Shown: positions 6,520-8,270 of the stretch, piece by piece
Layout of the letters: the number at the start of each line of letters is the position of its first letter
Position numbering within the stretch: the first letter of the stretch is position 1
Assembly: GCA_964617665.1 (NCBI GenBank)
Contig: CAZUAH010000599.1
Coordinates: forward strand, 1 to 8,270
Origin: JADHUC01 sp964617665
Lineage (GTDB): Bacteria > Planctomycetota > Planctomycetia > Pirellulales > Pirellulaceae
Reading direction: 5' to 3'
DNA length: 8,270 nt
The notes under the pieces: model-generated
Seen by the model: the letters and a program-made list of their open reading frames with translations, nothing else
Databases searched by the model: none
Told to the model about the DNA's origin: nothing
Made by a program: the position numbers and the translations under genes

Positions 6520-6882
6520 TTAGTCGTACTTGGCTCGAAATGTGCGGAGGCGTAACAGGAACCCGGCTACTTTGTCTTTGGCGCCGGCCAACCGCAAATG
6601 TCTGATCACATCTCCATCCTGCAAAGAACGACAACCGCGCCCCTGCCGTAGGTTCTTGCCAAGCTGATCCGTAAGATTGAACTGCTCCAGAACTTCCAAC
6701 AGCAGCAAGAATGTGAAACTGGCGCCAGCGGCGCGCTCCAACGCATCGTGTGCGCCTAACACAAGCTCGTCATATGCGGGCTGGACGAGTTCGCAAATGG
6801 CTCGCTGAACGACTGAGGGCAGCCCATCGAAATCGAAGTCGTCGGGGAGAAAATACGGATTCTCCGCAAATGCTGTCGCCAT
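6520..6882 (-). CDS. Gene A: small acidic helical protein, first gene of the A-E operon
   Basis: This 120-residue protein is not recognised. ATG 6882 is preferred over an upstream in-frame GTG at 6951 because a near-ideal ribosome binding site, AAGGAGGG (6891-6898), lies 8 nt before it. The front is acidic and aromatic (ENPYFLPDDFDFDGLP), and the rest is helical (VQRAICELVQPAYDELVLGA, FTFLLLLEVLEQFNL). The end is basic (LRLAGAKDKVAGFLLRLRTFR). The leucine-rich stretch at 57-66 is too short and too amphipathic for a membrane span. It lies 46 bp before gene B and some 70 bp downstream of an operator copy, so it probably heads the regulated operon. An anti-repressor or small DNA-binding partner is possible but unsupported. 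Confidence 0.72.
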   Translation of the reverse strand: MATAFAENPYFLPDDFDFDGLPSVVQRAICELVQPAYDELVLGAHDALERAAGASFTFLLLLEVLEQFNLTDQLGKNLRQGRGCRSLQDGDVIRHLRLAGAKDKVAGFLLRLRTFRAKYD

Positions 6883-6890
6883 TGAATTCA

Positions 6891-6898
6891 CCCTCCTT
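6891..6898 (-). promoter_or_regulatory. Strong ribosome binding site deciding the start of gene A
   Basis: AAGGAGGG on the minus strand, 8 nt before ATG 6882, is close to the perfect anti-16S match. It rules out the longer frame beginning at GTG 6951, whose first residues would cover the leader. Confidence 0.85.
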
Positions 6899-6954
6899 GA
6901 CGCTAGTGCCCAGCACAGGGGGTACATAATCAAACCTTCCGCGCCGGCCACATA

Positions 6955-6976
6955 AAGCCTATTATCGGATTTGCAA
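6955..6976 (-). promoter_or_regulatory. Operator copy O3 with weak promoter upstream of gene A
   Basis: The minus strand reads AATCCGATAATAGGCTT at 6971-6955, matching the O1 operator at 15 of 17 positions. The left half-site is intact and the right half-site is altered. TTGCAA at 6976-6971 could be a -35 box (4/6), with TATGTG as a poor -10 box 16 bp on. This would give a leader of about 60 nt before gene A. A weak promoter overlapping the operator suggests control of the A-E operon by protein R, either activating or repressing. Confidence 0.6.
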
Positions 6977-6984
6977 TTCCAACC

Positions 6985-7003
6985 AAAAACCCTCCGAAGA
7001 GGG
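6985..7003 (-). terminator. Intrinsic terminator after gene R (CCCTC-TTCG-GAGGG-TTTTT)
   Basis: On the minus strand a 5-bp GC-rich stem closes on a stable TTCG tetraloop and is followed at once by TTTTT (6989-6985). It lies 47 nt past the stop of R and before gene A, so it separates the R transcript from the A-E operon. It also lies only about 16-30 nt beyond the predicted start point of promoter P2. Confidence 0.85.
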
Positions 7004-7025
7004 TCGTGATCGTCAACTGTCCTTT

Positions 7026-7053
7026 ATTAAATCCGATTTTGGGATTTTGTCAA
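7026..7053 (-). promoter_or_regulatory. Promoter P2 with operator copy O2, overlapping the R stop codon
   Basis: The minus strand has TTGACA (7053-7048), a 16-bp spacer and TTTAAT (7031-7026, 5/6 to the -10 consensus). The spacer region carries AATCCCAAAATCGGATT, which matches O1 at 15 of 17 positions. The TGA stop of R (7052-7050) lies inside the -35 box. Transcription would start near 7019, just before the terminator at 7003-6985. Confidence 0.65.
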
Positions 7054-7586
7054 GTCATATCGTCAGCCCGGAAGGCCAATCCAACCTTACTCGCGATCAG
7101 AGCGACATCCAGCCGGATCAGAACGCACGGAAAGACATCCTTCACTGCTCGCCGCGGCTTCGTGATCGTGTGCCAGTCAAATTCGTACAATCCTTCCTGA
7201 TCTGGGCAGGAATTGGTCACCAAGCGGATATACGCTAGGTCGGCCACATCGATGTAGTACTCGTGTTCCGTATCGAATCGACCTGCCCTCGGCAGGAACT
7301 GCCAATCCCAGCCCAGGTTCTGAGTTGTCGTTCCGACCACGGTATCCGCATAGTCTGCGATCTTGGCCGCAAGCGGTGTCTTGATACCCGACTGCTTTAG
7401 TTTGAATACGATACTGAGCCAATATGCTTGATACGGTGAGAATTCTCGGTGGTCACCGCTTCCAGGCGACTCGGTTACTCCCTTCGGCACAAAACCCCGC
7501 TCAAGCACGTAGCGACCATCCCGATCGCCAACGTCCAGAGCTATGCATATGTCGCGCAGCTTGATAGTCCTTCTCGATCTGCCCAT
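7050..7586 (-). CDS. Gene R: MerR-like transcriptional regulator
   Basis: This 178-residue protein starts at ATG 7586. The front looks like a MerR-type winged helix-turn-helix: IKLRDICIALDV at ~8-19, then after a charged loop a second helical part EFSPYQAYWLSIVFKLKQSG and KTPLAAKIADYA (~48-80), where MerR proteins have F+..q...l..I..L...G. The remaining 100 residues are a mixed alpha/beta domain (WDWQFLPRAGRFDTEHEYYIDV, IRLDVALIASKVGLAF), probably for dimerisation or ligand sensing. The family is inferred from pattern only. The sequence is a loose match and lacks the usual long coiled coil. A 17-bp palindrome fills its own promoter and recurs twice before gene A, so R most likely controls itself and the A-E operon. 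The transcript appears leaderless. Confidence 0.75.
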   Translation of the reverse strand: MGRSRRTIKLRDICIALDVGDRDGRYVLERGFVPKGVTESPGSGDHREFSPYQAYWLSIVFKLKQSGIKTPLAAKIADYADTVVGTTTQNLGWDWQFLPRAGRFDTEHEYYIDVADLAYIRLVTNSCPDQEGLYEFDWHTITKPRRAVKDVFPCVLIRLDVALIASKVGLAFRADDMT

Positions 7587-7592
7587 GACGCA

Positions 7593-7620
7593 ATTCTAAT
7601 CCGATTATCGGATTTGTCAA
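7593..7620 (-). promoter_or_regulatory. Promoter P1 of gene R with palindromic operator O1 in its spacer
   Basis: On the minus strand TTGACA (7620-7615, perfect -35) is followed by 16 bp and TAGAAT (7598-7593, 5/6). The 17-bp operator AATCCGATAATCGGATT (7614-7598), with perfect 8-bp arms around one central base, fills the spacer exactly. Such placement is typical of MerR-type or steric repressor control. The -10 box is 6 nt from the ATG of R, so the predicted transcript start is the A of the start codon. Confidence 0.8.
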
Positions 7621-7681
7621 GCTAAGCCGACCGCAAGAGAAAAACGACGGTAGAGAAACGAATTCTGGAAGTCCTCATTTA

Positions 7682-7705
7682 CGCTACAAGGTCCCTTGAG
7701 TAGCG
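7682..7705. repeat. Hairpin near the right edge of the island
   Basis: CGCTAC (7682-7687) pairs with GTAGCG (7700-7705), and the inner AAGG/CCTT can extend the stem with a 2-nt bulge. It lies between the R promoter and the glycoamylase remnant, close to the expected right boundary. It could be an element end or a terminator relic of the rightward strand, but no T-run follows. Confidence 0.4.
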
Positions 7706-7729
7706 CCTTCTGAGTTCTTGTAGCCTCTC

Positions 7730-7914
7730 TTGGTTATGCCACCAAGGCCAAAGGCGATCAACCCTGGATCGCTAAGAGCTATCTCGGCATCGACAAAGGC
7801 CTCGTTCTGTTGATGTTCGAGAACTACTCCAGCCAATTGATCTGGCGTCTCCGCCACCAAGACACCCACATCCAAAAAGGACTCAAGCGTCTGGAGTTCG
7901 TGCATGTGAAGTAG
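7730..7914 (+). pseudogene. C-terminal remnant of a glycoamylase-family protein (PF10091-like)
   Basis: In this frame, after a stop at 7711-7713 and unrelated codons, the translation becomes family-like: GDQPWIAKSYLGIDKGLVLL, then MFENYSSQLIWRLRHQDTHI and QKGLKRLEF, ending at TAG 7912-7914. It matches the extreme C-terminus of Glycoamylase-domain proteins, where YLGIDqGPiv.MiENyrtGLiW.L is typical. About 60 residues of a domain usually more than 200 residues long remain, and there is no start codon with a ribosome binding site. The 5' part must have been lost at the island boundary, near 7730. The intact gene would have acted on glucan-type polysaccharide, in keeping with the neighbouring sugar genes. 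A minus-strand open frame here is its shadow. Confidence 0.75.
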
Positions 7915-8094
7915 TTGGTTGGCAAACGCAGGGTCCGCACGGTATGCTTGAATTTCGTGAATGCGCACCGTGAGGAACAGCAGATTGCACATGGACCCAA
8001 AGAGAATGACCTCCGCGATTTCATACTTCTGCGTGAATACGGAACACTTCGGACGTCTATCACTTGATCTGCCGAGTTACGGGAGAAGCTCACC

Positions 8095-8270
8095 ATGAAA
8101 TGGCAACTCGTCCACGTTAGCACTTTGTTGGTGTGCGGCCTGCTTTCGAATGTCAGCCGAGCCACTGGCCCCAATATTATATTCATCATGGCCGATGATC
8201 TCGGCTGGAAGGACTTGGGGTATGCGGAGGCCGAGTTTTTTGAGACGCCGCACATCGACCGGCTGGCGTC
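8095..8270 (+). CDS. Secreted type I sulfatase, 5' end (3' end outside window)
   Basis: ATG 8095 is preceded by GGGAGA at 8081-8086. The first ~24 residues (MKWQLVHVSTLLVCGLLSNV, then SRATG) form a signal peptide. The next stretch, PNIIFIMADDLGWKDLGYAE, is the classic sulfatase N-terminus, in which the DD pair (residues 34-35) binds the active-site calcium. FFETPHIDRLA follows, as usual for the family. The CxPSR/CxSxR site that carries formylglycine lies beyond the window edge. Such sulfatases act outside the cytoplasm on sulfated polysaccharides and are highly amplified in Planctomycetota. It lies 180 bp after the glycoamylase remnant, in the same direction. Confidence 0.92.
   Translation, partial: MKWQLVHVSTLLVCGLLSNVSRATGPNIIFIMADDLGWKDLGYAEAEFFETPHIDRLA

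Larger units (their letters stand above)
2962..7730. mobile_element. Candidate accessory island between two broken sugar-degradation genes
   Basis: The left limit is where fucosidase resemblance ends (~2961). The right limit lies between the R promoter (7620) and the start of the glycoamylase remnant (~7730). The inside differs from the flanks: all genes are on the minus strand, none encodes a secreted or sugar-related protein, and repeats, hairpins and repeated operators cluster at the edges and between R and A. No transposase or integrase is recognised, and no matching direct repeats were found at the two junctions. The means of insertion and the exact ends are therefore unknown. It may be one element or a composite of an IS21-like relic plus a second unit. 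Confidence 0.5.

Noticed and set aside
7684..8255. Two minus-strand open frames near the right end
   Set aside because: They are shadows of the glycoamylase remnant and of the sulfatase start, both of which have family motifs on the plus strand.

Overview
The flanks of this window look like a polysaccharide-degrading bacterium of the Planctomycetota (or a close PVC/Lentisphaerae-type relative). They carry a large GH123-like/DUF6067 glycosidase, a secreted DUF302 protein, a secreted GH29 fucosidase start, a glycoamylase-family C-terminus and the start of a secreted type I sulfatase. Sulfatases and unusual glycosidases in such density are typical of that phylum. The assignment is inferred from gene content only.

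Layout. Positions 1-2290 hold ordinary chromosome: the 3' part of the glycosidase gene (+), converging tail to tail with the DUF302 gene (-). A 353-bp gap (2291-2643) follows. The fucosidase gene starts at 2644, but after about 106 codons its sequence stops resembling the family. Downstream of the break, up to about 7730, lies an accessory island. It begins with a ~205-bp block of inverted repeat arrays at 2999-3204 that looks like IS21-type multiple terminal repeats with no transposase between them. Two hairpins follow at 3228-3297, then six genes all on the minus strand. At 7730-7914 there is only the C-terminal piece of a glycoamylase-family gene (+), then a gap, then the sulfatase start at 8095 (+). 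The genes broken on the two sides are different, so the island does not simply interrupt one gene. Sequence was lost, or several events occurred.

The island, read leftward, contains R (7586-7050, MerR-like regulator), A (6882-6520), B (6473-5616, sigma-region-4-like helix-turn-helix), C (5605-4157, 482 aa, unknown), D (4238-3699, basic, unknown) and E (3760-3344, small helical, unknown). A-E are tightly packed, with C/D and D/E overlaps and strong ribosome binding sites. R is separated from A by an intrinsic terminator. A 17-bp near-palindrome occurs three times: once in the spacer of R's own promoter, once just after R's stop codon and once before A. R is therefore the obvious candidate to control both itself and the A-E operon. 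R also appears to be translated from a leaderless transcript.

No transposase, integrase, primase, nuclease, toxin or defence enzyme can be recognised with confidence in R-E. The operon is the best candidate in the window for an undescribed system. It could be a phage-satellite or plasmid-like module, or cargo of a transposon, but its function cannot be read from the sequence alone.
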